From a virus, in IMG/VR virus record IMGVR_UViG_3300030430_000877, positions 1 to 25,364 of that record: 25,364 nt of DNA, one strand, 5' to 3'. Under the pieces are notes generated by a model. That model had not been told where the DNA came from. It was given only the letters and a program-made list of their open reading frames with translations, and did not search any database. Positions within the stretch are counted from its first letter, which is position 1. The number at the start of each line of letters is the position of its first letter. The translations under genes and the position numbers were made by a program. This document shows positions 1-8,850 of the stretch, in pieces.

Positions 1-210
1 TTCTTTGCAACGTCAGTTGCAGACGGAACTACAGCGGTTGCGGATCTGAGGACAGAGGCAGCAGACATCAACACGATTGGTGCGAAACTGTACACAAATG
101 CAGGAGCGTCAACTGATCCGGGTGGGTATTACTACATAGCCGCTACATTCAATGCCACTGGTGGCACTGGTGGCGATATGTCGTTTATCATCCACTATGT
201 TGTAAACTAA
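1..210 (+). CDS. Virion protein, C-terminal 69 residues (capsid position)
   Basis: The window opens inside this gene; frame 1 runs open to TAA at 208-210. The 69 residues include two glycine-rich turns and end in an aromatic and aliphatic beta-like stretch (GGYYYIAATF, then MSFIIHYVVN), typical of a structural protein. It sits directly upstream of the gp11-like tail gene and is separated from it by hairpins, which is the place of the major capsid gene 10 in T7. The capsid identity rests on gene order only. It could also be a capsid decoration or fibre protein. Confidence 0.6.
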   Translation, partial: FFATSVADGTTAVADLRTEAADINTIGAKLYTNAGASTDPGGYYYIAATFNATGGTGGDMSFIIHYVVN

Positions 211-216
211 AGGATT

Positions 217-246
217 GAGAGGGCGGTGTAAGCCGCCTTCTCTTCT
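217..246 (+). terminator. Hairpin terminator after the capsid-position gene
   Basis: A 10-bp stem (GAGAGGGCGG at 217-226 with CCGCCTTCTC at 233-242, one G-T pair) closes a 6-base loop and is followed by TTCT. It starts 6 bases after the stop codon. The T-run is short, so termination may be partial. In T7 the terminator T-phi lies at the same place, between gene 10 and gene 11. Confidence 0.6.
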
Positions 247-251
247 ATGGC

Positions 252-276
252 AGGGGGTTACTTCCGAACACCCCCT
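252..276 (+). other. Second G/C-run hairpin in the gp11 leader
   Basis: AGGGGGT at 252-258 pairs perfectly with ACCCCCT at 270-276 across an 11-base loop. It lies between the terminator-like hairpin and the gp11 ribosome binding site (AGGAG at 287-291). It may protect the 5' end of a processed tail-gene mRNA or strengthen the preceding terminator; the sequence does not decide. Confidence 0.45.
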
Positions 277-297
277 ACCACCATTTAGGAGTTTGCT

Positions 298-894
298 ATG
301 GCATCAGTGGTTGACTTGTGCAACAGAGCGTTGGACTTGCTAGGCGCGGCAAACATAACGGCGCTGACTGAGAACTCAAAAGAAGCAAGATTATGTAACG
401 GCAACTTTGATGATGTCAGAGATGCTGTTTTGCGTTCTCACCCTTGGAACATAGCAATCACAAGAAAAGCCTTGCCAGCCGACTCAAGCACCCCGGCGTT
501 TGGTTTCTCATTCCAGTTTAGTTTGCCTACAGACCCATTTTGTTTGCGTGTCCTGTCATTTTGGAACAGCAATGTAAACAACGATGTAGCCGCGTATGAC
601 AGCAATGTGATGTTTAAGATTGAAGGCCGCAAGGTTTTATCGAATGAAGACACATGCAATATCATTTACATAGGCCGCATAACTGACACCGAACTATATG
701 ATAGCCTTTTGAACAAAGCCATATCAGCGCGTCTAGCGGCTGAGATTGCCTACAATATTACAGGTAGCAACTCTGTCGCGCAAAACATGTTGACCATATA
801 CGAAGCGCGGCTCAAAGAAGCGAAGGGCGTTGACAGTATGGAAGGTTTCCCAGAGCAACCACAGGCAGACGACTTCACAAACATTAGGTTGTAA
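298..894 (+). CDS. Tail tubular protein A (T7 gp11-like)
   Basis: 198 residues, close to T7 gp11 (196). This is the adaptor ring that joins the portal to the tail nozzle in podoviruses. The N-terminus carries the family's opening pattern LCNRALDLLGA followed by a conserved VRDAVLRSHPWNIA segment (about residues 42-55). The C-terminal half has a helix with alternating Ala and charged residues (about 145-180), matching the long helices of gp11. Start: ATG at 298 with AGGAG 6 bases upstream. The next gene follows after 3 bases. Identification rests on the N-terminal motif, size and gene order. Confidence 0.85.
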   Translation: MASVVDLCNRALDLLGAANITALTENSKEARLCNGNFDDVRDAVLRSHPWNIAITRKALPADSSTPAFGFSFQFSLPTDPFCLRVLSFWNSNVNNDVAAYDSNVMFKIEGRKVLSNEDTCNIIYIGRITDTELYDSLLNKAISARLAAEIAYNITGSNSVAQNMLTIYEARLKEAKGVDSMEGFPEQPQADDFTNIRL

Positions 895-897
895 AAC

Positions 898-3630
898 ATG
901 GCGCGTGTATCCACCATTATCACCAACTTTAGAACTGGTGAGATATCGCCGAAACTTGAGGGCCGTATTGATCTACAAAAATACAATGAGGCCGTACAGA
1001 CTCTAAATAATATGCTTGTGTTCCCATCTGGCGGTGTGACTCGCAGACCGGGTTCGTTTTTCGCTGGGCGTTCAAAAGATGGCGGCAAAGTCAGATTGAT
1101 TAACTTTGAGGTCAGTGACGAACAGGCATATGTGCTTGAGTTTGGTGCAACATACATCAGGTTTTACAAGGATGGTGGCATACTTACAGAGGCCACAACA
1201 AACATCACTGGCATCACTCAAGCAAACCCAGCGGTTGTAACAGCCGCGTCACATGGTTTGAGTGACGGTGACAGAGTTTTTATCAAGTCTGTGGTTGGTA
1301 TGGTAGAGGTAAACAACTTGGAGTTTACGGTTGCAAACAAAACAACCAACACCTTTGAATTATCTGGCATCAACAGCAGTGCGTTCACGGCGTATTCAAG
1401 TGGCGGCACTGTTGGAAAAATAGTTGAGGTCACAACCACATACTCAGTGACAGACATATTTGAAATCAATCATGCACAATCTGCTGATGTATTGTTTTTG
1501 GCACACAAAGATCACGAACCAGCAAAGCTGACAAGAACCACAGCAACCAGCTTTACGCTTGCTGACATTGATTTTACAGATGGCCCATATCTTGATGAGA
1601 ATGAAACAACCACAACTCTGTATGCCTCTGCAAACACTGGAAGCGTGAGCATAGTTGCGTCTGCAAATTTATTTGCAGCAACTGACGTAGGGCGTTTGAT
1701 TCGTTTCAGAGAGGTAATAGAGGTTGAGCATGATGTTTGGGAAGCTAGTAAAAGTTACGCTCAAAACGATTTGGTAAGATTTGGTAACAATGTTTACAAG
1801 AAAACTGACACCGGAACAGAAACAAGCGGAAGCACACCACCAGTGCATTTGTCAGGAACAGAGACATATGGCAGTCTTGAGTGGGAGTTTCAGCACAGTG
1901 GCTCTGGGTTTCTTAAAATCACAGCCTTTACAGACGCACAAAATGTAACTGCTACATTCAAAAATACAAACGGTGTTTTGCCAGCCAGCGTGGTTGGATC
2001 GGGCAATCCAACAACAAAATGGTCACTAGGCGCATTTGGCGGCGATCAGAGCTTCCCTAAAGCTGTTGCGTTCTATGAGCAGCGTTTATACTTTGCTGGC
2101 ACTACAGGCCAGCCACAGACCATATTTGGCTCAGTATCGGCTGATTTTGAGAACATGACACCCGGCACAAACGATGACTCAGCAGTCAATTTTACAATTG
2201 CTTCTGACAAAGTGAACGTCATCAAGCACCTATTGCCAGCGCGTTTCCTACAAGTGTTAACCACAAGCGCAGAGTTTACCTTGTCAGGCGGCACAGGTTC
2301 TACGCCAGTAACACCAACAAACGTAAACGTGTTGCGCGAGACAACATTTGGTTCATCAGATGTGCGTCCTGTAAGGGCGGGAAACAGTACAATCCTTATC
2401 CAAAAGGGTCAAGAAAAGGTCAAAGAGATTACGTTTGATTTAGATACAGATGGTTTGCTTGGCATCGACTTGACAATACTAGCTGACCATATACCGCGTG
2501 GTGGTCTTACAGATATGGTATGGCAGCAAGAGCCAGAGTTAATCTTGTGGTTTGTTCACAATGACGGGCGGTTGGTAGGTCTTACATATGACAGAGCCAA
2601 CGCTGCTATAGGATGGCACGATCATACGATTGGCGGTACAAGCGCACATGCAACCATAACAGTCAGTGATTTTGCGAACATAGCGGTAGGAACAACGCTG
2701 GTGTTAACAAAGAGCGATGGCACGACTGTTACATTTACATCAGAAGCCGTTGGCAGTTCATCACCATCATCATCGCTTGGGTTTAGGCCAAACACCAACA
2801 ATGACACAACTGCTGATAACATATTTACCGCAATCAATTCCCATGATGATTTTACTGTGGCAAACCCGGCAGCGGCGGTTGTCACCGTAAAAGAAACATC
2901 ACCCACTCCCGGCGGTTTGTTAAGTATCAAGAGTTCTGACACAACAAGACTAACAACAACTAATCAAGCAGCAGCCATTGTTGAAAGCGTTACATCAATA
3001 CCGTCCGGGGCAGAGGATCAGGTCTATGTATCTGTGAGGCGTGAAATAAATGGAAGCACAGTCAGACATGTAGAGTTTCTAAAACCCATAGAGTTTGGAA
3101 CCGATGTTGCGGATGCTTTCTTCTTAGACAGCGGCTTGACATATGACAGCACGGCAACAAGCACTATTACAGGGCTGAATCACCTTGAGGGTGAAGTCGT
3201 GTCTGTGTTGGCAGATGGCTCAACGCATCCCGACAAAACAGTGTCAGGTGGCGTAATTAGTTTGGACAGAAGCGCATCAAAAGTGCATGTTGGCTTTGGT
3301 TTTAGATCAACTGTAGAAACGTTGCGGCTGGAAGCTGGCGCAGAGGATGGCATAGCGCAAGGCAAGATCAAACGTATACATGGTATAACTGTTAGATTTT
3401 TCAATACGGTTGGCGCAGAGATGGGGCCAAACACAGGCAGTTTAGACAGATTGCCATTCCGTGACAGCAGCATGGCTATGGATGAGGCTGTGCCGTTGTT
3501 CAACGGTGACAAAGAGATCAGCTTCCCAGCCGGGTATGAGAACGATGCTAGGGTAGTGGTGAGACAATCTCAACCATTGCCTATGACGGTTTTAGCAATT
3601 ATGAGAAGGTCAAACACATTTGATGCTTGA
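898..3630 (+). CDS. Tail tubular protein B / tail nozzle (T7 gp12-like) with inserted domains
   Basis: 910 residues against 794 for T7 gp12. It forms the nozzle of the podovirus tail. The first 90 residues hold the hallmark opening FRTGEISPKLEGRIDLQKY, then a GGVTRRPG motif that many phage tail proteins share. Three blocks look inserted into the common core. About 101-172 (ITQANPAVVTAASHGLSDGD, ending in a Ser-Gly-Gly turn) resembles the module databases label ubiquitin-activating-enzyme FCCH domain. About 281-340 is a Trp/Tyr-rich small beta module (WEASKSYAQNDLVRFGNNVY). About 580-692 is a Thr/Ser-rich beta domain between WHDHTIGG and the core VESV. The core resumes with the VRREINGSTVRHVEFL region. 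The extra length fits these insertions. Translation likely couples to the next gene, which starts before this stop. Confidence 0.85.
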   Translation: MARVSTIITNFRTGEISPKLEGRIDLQKYNEAVQTLNNMLVFPSGGVTRRPGSFFAGRSKDGGKVRLINFEVSDEQAYVLEFGATYIRFYKDGGILTEATTNITGITQANPAVVTAASHGLSDGDRVFIKSVVGMVEVNNLEFTVANKTTNTFELSGINSSAFTAYSSGGTVGKIVEVTTTYSVTDIFEINHAQSADVLFLAHKDHEPAKLTRTTATSFTLADIDFTDGPYLDENETTTTLYASANTGSVSIVASANLFAATDVGRLIRFREVIEVEHDVWEASKSYAQNDLVRFGNNVYKKTDTGTETSGSTPPVHLSGTETYGSLEWEFQHSGSGFLKITAFTDAQNVTATFKNTNGVLPASVVGSGNPTTKWSLGAFGGDQSFPKAVAFYEQRLYFAGTTGQPQTIFGSVSADFENMTPGTNDDSAVNFTIASDKVNVIKHLLPARFLQVLTTSAEFTLSGGTGSTPVTPTNVNVLRETTFGSSDVRPVRAGNSTILIQKGQEKVKEITFDLDTDGLLGIDLTILADHIPRGGLTDMVWQQEPELILWFVHNDGRLVGLTYDRANAAIGWHDHTIGGTSAHATITVSDFANIAVGTTLVLTKSDGTTVTFTSEAVGSSSPSSSLGFRPNTNNDTTADNIFTAINSHDDFTVANPAAAVVTVKETSPTPGGLLSIKSSDTTRLTTTNQAAAIVESVTSIPSGAEDQVYVSVRREINGSTVRHVEFLKPIEFGTDVADAFFLDSGLTYDSTATSTITGLNHLEGEVVSVLADGSTHPDKTVSGGVISLDRSASKVHVGFGFRSTVETLRLEAGAEDGIAQGKIKRIHGITVRFFNTVGAEMGPNTGSLDRLPFRDSSMAMDEAVPLFNGDKEISFPAGYENDARVVVRQSQPLPMTVLAIMRRSNTFDA

Positions 3631-4045
3631 GGTAGTTAAATTCAACGCGGATCATGTCGCCAGGATAGAAACAAACTTTGATTTGCCAAAGTCATTCAAA
3701 GATGCGTTCAAATCAGGTGATACAGTTGATGCGTTCACTGTCATGCAGGGTGACACAGTGGTAGCGATTGGCGGTATTCATGTGTTGTGGGAAGGCGTTG
3801 GAGAAGGCTTCTGTATGTTGTCAAAACACGCTGGCAGATGGCAAACGTCAGTTGCACGATATGCAAAAACGATGTTTGACGGTATAATAGCAAACAATGA
3901 CTTGCACAGAGTACAGGCAAGCATCCATGAGCTAGACCCAGAGGCTATCAGATTTGCAAGATGGCTGGGTTTTAAAGAGGAAGGCATGATGCCCAAGTAT
4001 GGGCCAGATGGCTCAAACTATCATAGGATGTCAATGGTGTTATAA
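3623..4045 (+). CDS. GNAT-like protein at the gp13 position
   Basis: 140 residues from ATG 3623; a TTG one codon upstream is the only other choice, and GAAGGT lies about 12 bases before the ATG. The start overlaps the end of the gp12-like gene by 8 bases. The fold signature is that of the GNAT acetyltransferase superfamily: a beta strand VVAIGGIHVLW (about 34-44), an alpha region before DLHRVQASIHELDPEAIRFA, and the GNAT C-terminal pattern RWLGFKEEGMMPKYG. T7 gp13, also in this position, is a small GNAT-related virion-assembly protein (138 residues). I see no clear acetyl-CoA loop (Q/RxxGxG/A), so catalysis is doubtful. Confidence 0.75.
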   Translation: MLEVVKFNADHVARIETNFDLPKSFKDAFKSGDTVDAFTVMQGDTVVAIGGIHVLWEGVGEGFCMLSKHAGRWQTSVARYAKTMFDGIIANNDLHRVQASIHELDPEAIRFARWLGFKEEGMMPKYGPDGSNYHRMSMVL

Positions 4046-4467
4046 TGATTGGCGATTTTCTAAGTTACAAAGGCAATCAAGCGGCTGCAAAAGCAGCGCA
4101 GCAAACTGCTGAGTTTAACGCACAGGTAGCTGAAAATGAAGCCGTTATTTTAAGACGCGCAAAGGTGCGAGAAGAAAGTAATTTACGCAAAGCCTCTGAA
4201 CGCACCATAGCTACACAGAGAGTTACCACTGCTGCATCTGGGATTGAGATGTCTGGCAGCGCTTTGGAAGCTTTAGCTGATTCATATTTTAACACAGAAA
4301 TGGATGCTTTAGATATTCGTTACGCTGCTGACATTGAACAAACAGCAAAGAAGTCAGAAGCTGCCCTTGCTAGAGCAGAGGGAAGATCAAGAGCGACAGC
4401 ATTAAAGCTGGCTTCTTATCAGTCTTTGCTTGAAGGCGGCGAAAAAGCCGCGAATCTTATGGCTTAG
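4045..4467 (+). CDS. Internal virion protein (T7 gp14-like)
   Basis: 140 residues, TAATG overlap with the preceding stop. It is Ala/Glu-rich and almost fully helical (AAAKAAQQTAEFNAQVAENE, then a conserved TTAASGIEMSGSALEAL segment at about 63-80). T7 gp14 (196 residues) is an ejection protein that forms the outer-membrane part of the DNA-translocation channel, and its relatives share the Ala-rich N-terminus and an ASGxxxSGSxxxxL pattern. This copy is shorter than T7 gp14. Assignment comes from that pattern plus its place between the gp13 and gp15 equivalents. Confidence 0.75.
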   Translation: MIGDFLSYKGNQAAAKAAQQTAEFNAQVAENEAVILRRAKVREESNLRKASERTIATQRVTTAASGIEMSGSALEALADSYFNTEMDALDIRYAADIEQTAKKSEAALARAEGRSRATALKLASYQSLLEGGEKAANLMA

Positions 4468-4479
4468 TTGAGGTGAAGT

Positions 4480-7059
4480 ATGCCTAAAATACCGATGGTA
4501 GAGAGACAGGGAGTGTTAGCAACTGGGGGGCTTGGGCCTCGCGCAAATGTTGGCGCGTTCACAGCACCCGGACAGGCATTGGCTGGCCTGGGCAAAACTG
4601 CATCTGATATTCAGTATCGCTTCCACATGGCAGAAAAAGAGGCTGAAACAGAAAAAGCACAACAAGAGATAGCCACATCTACGAATCAAAACTTTAATAA
4701 CTTTACAAACTCATCAGAGGCCACAACGGTTCAGCAATATCAAGATGATGCAGAAGCCTATAAGAAAAAACTAAGACAAGAGAATTTAGAGCCTTTACGC
4801 AAGAAACTTACAAAAAGACAGTTTCAAAAGGTTGAGTCTCAATTTGAAAAGACGGTAGCTGCAAAGGTTGCTACAGGCAGTCAGGTGGCTTTTGCAAAAC
4901 ATCAGAGAATCAGGGCAGATCAGGTCAACACGACTATTGAAGACACTATGTCTCAAATGCGTGGACTTGATAAATCAAGTGCGCTGTATCAACAGTTACA
5001 ACAAAACCTTGATGATGGCTTTGACAGATGGGCAGCGCAAGGTTTGAATTTGAAATACAATAAAGGCGGTTATCGAAGAGAACTGTCAGCCAGCGCCTTT
5101 GAAAATCAAATTCAGTCAGCAGATACACAGGCTGACATAGACAGGATGCGCAGTACACTAGCAGCAGAACGTCCTGATATGACTGCAAAGCAATTCGCTT
5201 TGAGAGATGCTGCTATCACAGCGCAAGAAAAGATTGTGGACGATATACAGGTACAGGCTGCTTTTGATCAGATTGTTAATGAAAATCGAGGGACTTTTTT
5301 GAATCCTCAAGAAATTGACAAAGCTGTTGAGATGATAAGGGCTGGGAAGACAATAGATATTGAAAACAATGCTGGAGAATTGATTTCAGTAGACTTCAAA
5401 ACTATGAAAGCAAGTAACAGAGAGTTACTTATCAATAAAATTCAACAAAGAGGAAACTCAGAAAAAGCAGAAACTCTAAGTGCAAACCTTAATAAGATAG
5501 ATAGAGATATAGCTGTATCTTCTTTAGGTGAATTACAAAATATGGAAGATCAAATAACCGCAACAGGCCCAGACGGTAAATTCCTTATTGCGCCAGATAT
5601 TACAGATTTCCAAGATAGACAAAAAATTAAAAGCCTTATAAATGCAAGCATCCGTGACAAGGCCGTTAAAGCGGTGGCAGATTCACAACAAGTATTAAGA
5701 GATACATCAGCCGCCTTAGCCGCAAGCAAAGATGGAACGCTGACTCAAGCACAGGAGGACGCAGCCGCTGCCGCTATTGTGGGCTTAGAAAATGCTGAAC
5801 AATTTGATCAAGCTAACAAAATGAGACTGGAGTTAGCGGCAATGAAGTCTGCTGGTGCAGATTTCTTGTCCATCGAGTTTGGTTCTGTTGCTCAACAGAC
5901 AGCCATTATAAACGAGGCCAAGGCCAACAGAGGCACAGCGCAAGGCGCGAGAGCTTACGAAATTTTACAAGAAAGGTTGGCTGCTAGAAACAAGGCCATG
6001 AAAGATAATTTTGTTGGGTACTATAATGAAAAACGCCCAGACGATCCAAAGACTCCAAGTGAACTTGTTACCATGCAGTTGCAAATGGGTGTTGCACCGG
6101 GAGATGTAAGGGTTACATCAAACGCAGACCTCACAGCATTTCAAGCGGAATACAATGCTGAGGGTAACACATCTATGGACAAGGCAAGAGTTCTTGATCA
6201 GTTTGTGAAGCAATACGGCGTTGAGAACGAAAACAGAGTTATGCGTCATTTGATGTCAACGAACGTCATATCCTTCGCAGAACATTTGAGAGCAGCATAC
6301 CCAGAGCAAATCAACATGCAAAGTGTTGTTGATGGTAACCAAGAAGTTAATATCCAAAACGCAAAAGATAAATTGACCAGCGATCAAAGAAAAGAGGTTG
6401 ATGAAATAGTGCGTGATACGGTTGATGATTACGCATCAAGTGTGATGGGCGGCATTAGAGATGGTGTTATAGGTGTGGGCGGTGATGCCAATAGAACATC
6501 ACATATCATTAAAATGCAGGATACTATTGCAAACACTGCCAGGCATTTAATGGTTACAAGAACAATAGATCCAGAAGAAGCTGTTGATATTGCGTATAAA
6601 ACTGTTATTGGCAATCATTTCGTATTTGAAAATATCAACGACTCACAGATGAGAGTGCCAACAGCCCTATCTGATCGGGCAGGAGACATAAGCACCGTGT
6701 TACAACATAGTGTTTTTGAGGATCAAGATTATTTGAAAAGTCGCATCATCTTTCCGGCAACCCCAGAGGGGCGAAGTGAAGAAGATTTCCAAAATGAATA
6801 CTTGCAGGACTTGAGAAACAGTGGATCGTGGCGCACGACAGTAGATAACAAAGGTGTGTTTCTTGTAGATCAGTTGGGCAACCTAGTGCCAATGAAACCA
6901 AGTGAAGATTTTGATCCACCGCCGGGAATGGACGGTTTCTCAGGATTTGTGTCTGTTCCGTTCAGTTCTGTACTGCCATTGGCAGATCAATACAAAGATA
7001 TGCAGGGGGTGCTTAAAAGCAGATTGTACAAAATATTTTCTCAAAAGAAGTTGTTTTAA
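4480..7059 (+). CDS. Internal/ejection protein (T7 gp15-like)
   Basis: 859 residues, Gln/Asp/Lys-rich, predominantly helical and soluble, with no membrane segment. Start ATG 4480 with GAGGTGA upstream. Residues 50-250 are heptad-like (KKLTKRQFQKVESQFEKTVA). The middle has alternating Ala-rich helices, and the last 60 residues include a Pro/Gly-rich turn (DPPPGMDGFSGF). T7 gp15 (747 residues) is a helical tube protein of the ejectosome. Position, size and composition agree, but I see no diagnostic motif. The stop overlaps the next start (TAATG), indicating one transcript with coupled translation. Confidence 0.65.
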   Translation: MPKIPMVERQGVLATGGLGPRANVGAFTAPGQALAGLGKTASDIQYRFHMAEKEAETEKAQQEIATSTNQNFNNFTNSSEATTVQQYQDDAEAYKKKLRQENLEPLRKKLTKRQFQKVESQFEKTVAAKVATGSQVAFAKHQRIRADQVNTTIEDTMSQMRGLDKSSALYQQLQQNLDDGFDRWAAQGLNLKYNKGGYRRELSASAFENQIQSADTQADIDRMRSTLAAERPDMTAKQFALRDAAITAQEKIVDDIQVQAAFDQIVNENRGTFLNPQEIDKAVEMIRAGKTIDIENNAGELISVDFKTMKASNRELLINKIQQRGNSEKAETLSANLNKIDRDIAVSSLGELQNMEDQITATGPDGKFLIAPDITDFQDRQKIKSLINASIRDKAVKAVADSQQVLRDTSAALAASKDGTLTQAQEDAAAAAIVGLENAEQFDQANKMRLELAAMKSAGADFLSIEFGSVAQQTAIINEAKANRGTAQGARAYEILQERLAARNKAMKDNFVGYYNEKRPDDPKTPSELVTMQLQMGVAPGDVRVTSNADLTAFQAEYNAEGNTSMDKARVLDQFVKQYGVENENRVMRHLMSTNVISFAEHLRAAYPEQINMQSVVDGNQEVNIQNAKDKLTSDQRKEVDEIVRDTVDDYASSVMGGIRDGVIGVGGDANRTSHIIKMQDTIANTARHLMVTRTIDPEEAVDIAYKTVIGNHFVFENINDSQMRVPTALSDRAGDISTVLQHSVFEDQDYLKSRIIFPATPEGRSEEDFQNEYLQDLRNSGSWRTTVDNKGVFLVDQLGNLVPMKPSEDFDPPPGMDGFSGFVSVPFSSVLPLADQYKDMQGVLKSRLYKIFSQKKLF

Positions 7060-8849
7060 TGGTAGACGTTTATATTCCAGAACAAAACTTTGATCAAAAC
7101 GTACATGATCAATATTTCGATAACGCCAAGGCTGGCACACTAGATGTGTTGGGTGCAACTTTTGAAGAGACTATGTACTACAACCCTCTGAACGCTTTGG
7201 CCCGTATTGCAGATCAAAAGTTAGGAAAAGGCAGAAAAGGCCGCCATCTTACAAGAGAGGAATATTTAGAAAGCGAATATTACAGAGAGGGCATGGACAT
7301 CAATCAGGATGGGATCACTGAGGGTCTAGCTTCTTTGCTTGCTGAGAGACATGATGAGAGATCTGCCTTTCAAACTACCCTGAGTAGATCAAGGGGTGGG
7401 ATTGGCCTTGGTGCTGCACAGTTTGGTGTTGCGCTGGCTGGTAGTGTTTTAGACCCACTGAACATAGCGTCTGCTTTTATACCCTCTGTAGCGGTTGCTA
7501 GAGGGGCTACAATGGCAGCTAAAATAAAACCTGCTGGTGCAGCAAGAGCAGTAAGACAAAGGCTTGATGGCAAGACATCTGGCAGTCGTTTTGCAACTGG
7601 TACAATAGATGGCGCGATAGGCGCGGTGGCGGTTGAGCCGTTAGTTATTGGCGCGGCTGCTTTAGAGGGTGATGATGATTACACCCTTATGGATAGCTTT
7701 CTAAATGTGGCTCTAGGCTCTGCACTTGGCGGTGGACTGCATTGGGGTGCTGGCAAAATATCTGACAGGATCAACAAACTGCCAGCCCCAGTGAGAGATG
7801 AGGCGCAAAGAATATCAATTACACAGGCTGCATTAGATCAAGAAATTGAAGTCACAAATCTTACGGACAACGTAGAAAAAACCAATGTGGCAACGGTTGA
7901 GGAACGTGCTGGCAAAAAGATTGTTTATAAGTCTGACGGAACGACTGTGGCGGTTGATGTTGTTGATATAAGCAAAGATGGCACAATCACTGTGCGTGAT
8001 GTAGATGGTACAGAAAAGATAGTTGATGCGAGTGATCTGCGAGGCAAGTCACCTTTTGATGAAGACTTTGAGGTTGAAGATATTGGCACAGGTGAGATTG
8101 TAAAAATTTCAACAATAAATGAGGAATGGTTGAAAGCCTCTGTTAGAGAGTATGAAGCGCGAATAGAATCAGCAGAATTGTCAAATGATTTCACACTTGC
8201 TGAAAAAATACGAACAGAGAAAAAAGCTGTTGAGGTTGAGCTTGAGAGAAGGGCTGGCAAGACCGTAGAGCGTCCAGCAGACCCAGACATGGAAAAGGCT
8301 CTTTCTGATGACATTGCTAGATTTGAGGCGCGAATTGAAAAAATTAGACAAGATGTAGAAAAACGAAATCAACAAAAAGCAGAAACATCTGGAGTCAAAG
8401 GGGCTTTAGAAAGACGAAGGCTGAACAAGATAAACATGAAAGAAATGAAGGAGTTGGCAGAACTGCAAGAAAAGATTGCAACACGAAAGACTCAATTGCA
8501 GGAAGTCTCTGACCTTGTGGATACAGAGCAAGGAGTTCTCACGACTCAACAAGCGGATGATTTAGCCGAAAACCAACAGATGCAACCAAATAATCTTGGC
8601 AGACTAGCCGAACACAAAGACGCTGTAGATGAGATGGCGGCTGATAAACCTGTCATGGAAGAGATTGATCTAAATGACTTTGAGGCTGAAAACGCACGAT
8701 TACAAGAAGATCTGCAAAATGAAGAGATGCAAGCGGTTTTGCCACCAGACTTAAAAAAGTCTATTGATGACACGGCTATATTAGATGAAAAAGCAAGCAA
8801 GTATGAAGATATAAGTCGTGCTGGTGCGGCTTGTATTTTGAGGCGATAG
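7059..8849 (+). CDS. Internal virion protein, N-terminal part of a gp16-like ejection protein
   Basis: 596 residues. About 105-250 are unusually hydrophobic and Gly/Ala-rich for a virion protein: FGVALAGSVLDPLNIASAFI, GAIGAVAVEPLVIGAAAL and SFLNVALGSALGGGLHW could each enter a membrane. This fits an ejection protein that forms the inner-membrane part of the DNA channel. Residues 350-590 form long charged coiled coils (EIRTEKKAVEVELERRAG style). T7 gp16 is one 1318-residue chain with a lytic transglycosylase head; here the equivalent mass is shared between this ORF and the next, and I see no transglycosylase motif. The ORF ends in ACILRR one base before the next ATG. Confidence 0.65.
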   Translation: MVDVYIPEQNFDQNVHDQYFDNAKAGTLDVLGATFEETMYYNPLNALARIADQKLGKGRKGRHLTREEYLESEYYREGMDINQDGITEGLASLLAERHDERSAFQTTLSRSRGGIGLGAAQFGVALAGSVLDPLNIASAFIPSVAVARGATMAAKIKPAGAARAVRQRLDGKTSGSRFATGTIDGAIGAVAVEPLVIGAAALEGDDDYTLMDSFLNVALGSALGGGLHWGAGKISDRINKLPAPVRDEAQRISITQAALDQEIEVTNLTDNVEKTNVATVEERAGKKIVYKSDGTTVAVDVVDISKDGTITVRDVDGTEKIVDASDLRGKSPFDEDFEVEDIGTGEIVKISTINEEWLKASVREYEARIESAELSNDFTLAEKIRTEKKAVEVELERRAGKTVERPADPDMEKALSDDIARFEARIEKIRQDVEKRNQQKAETSGVKGALERRRLNKINMKEMKELAELQEKIATRKTQLQEVSDLVDTEQGVLTTQQADDLAENQQMQPNNLGRLAEHKDAVDEMAADKPVMEEIDLNDFEAENARLQEDLQNEEMQAVLPPDLKKSIDDTAILDEKASKYEDISRAGAACILRR

Positions 8850-8850
8850 C

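Noticed and set aside
750-1157. Minus-strand 135-residue frame across gp11/gp12 starts
   Set aside because: It covers two well-supported genes on the other strand and shows no protein-like motifs.
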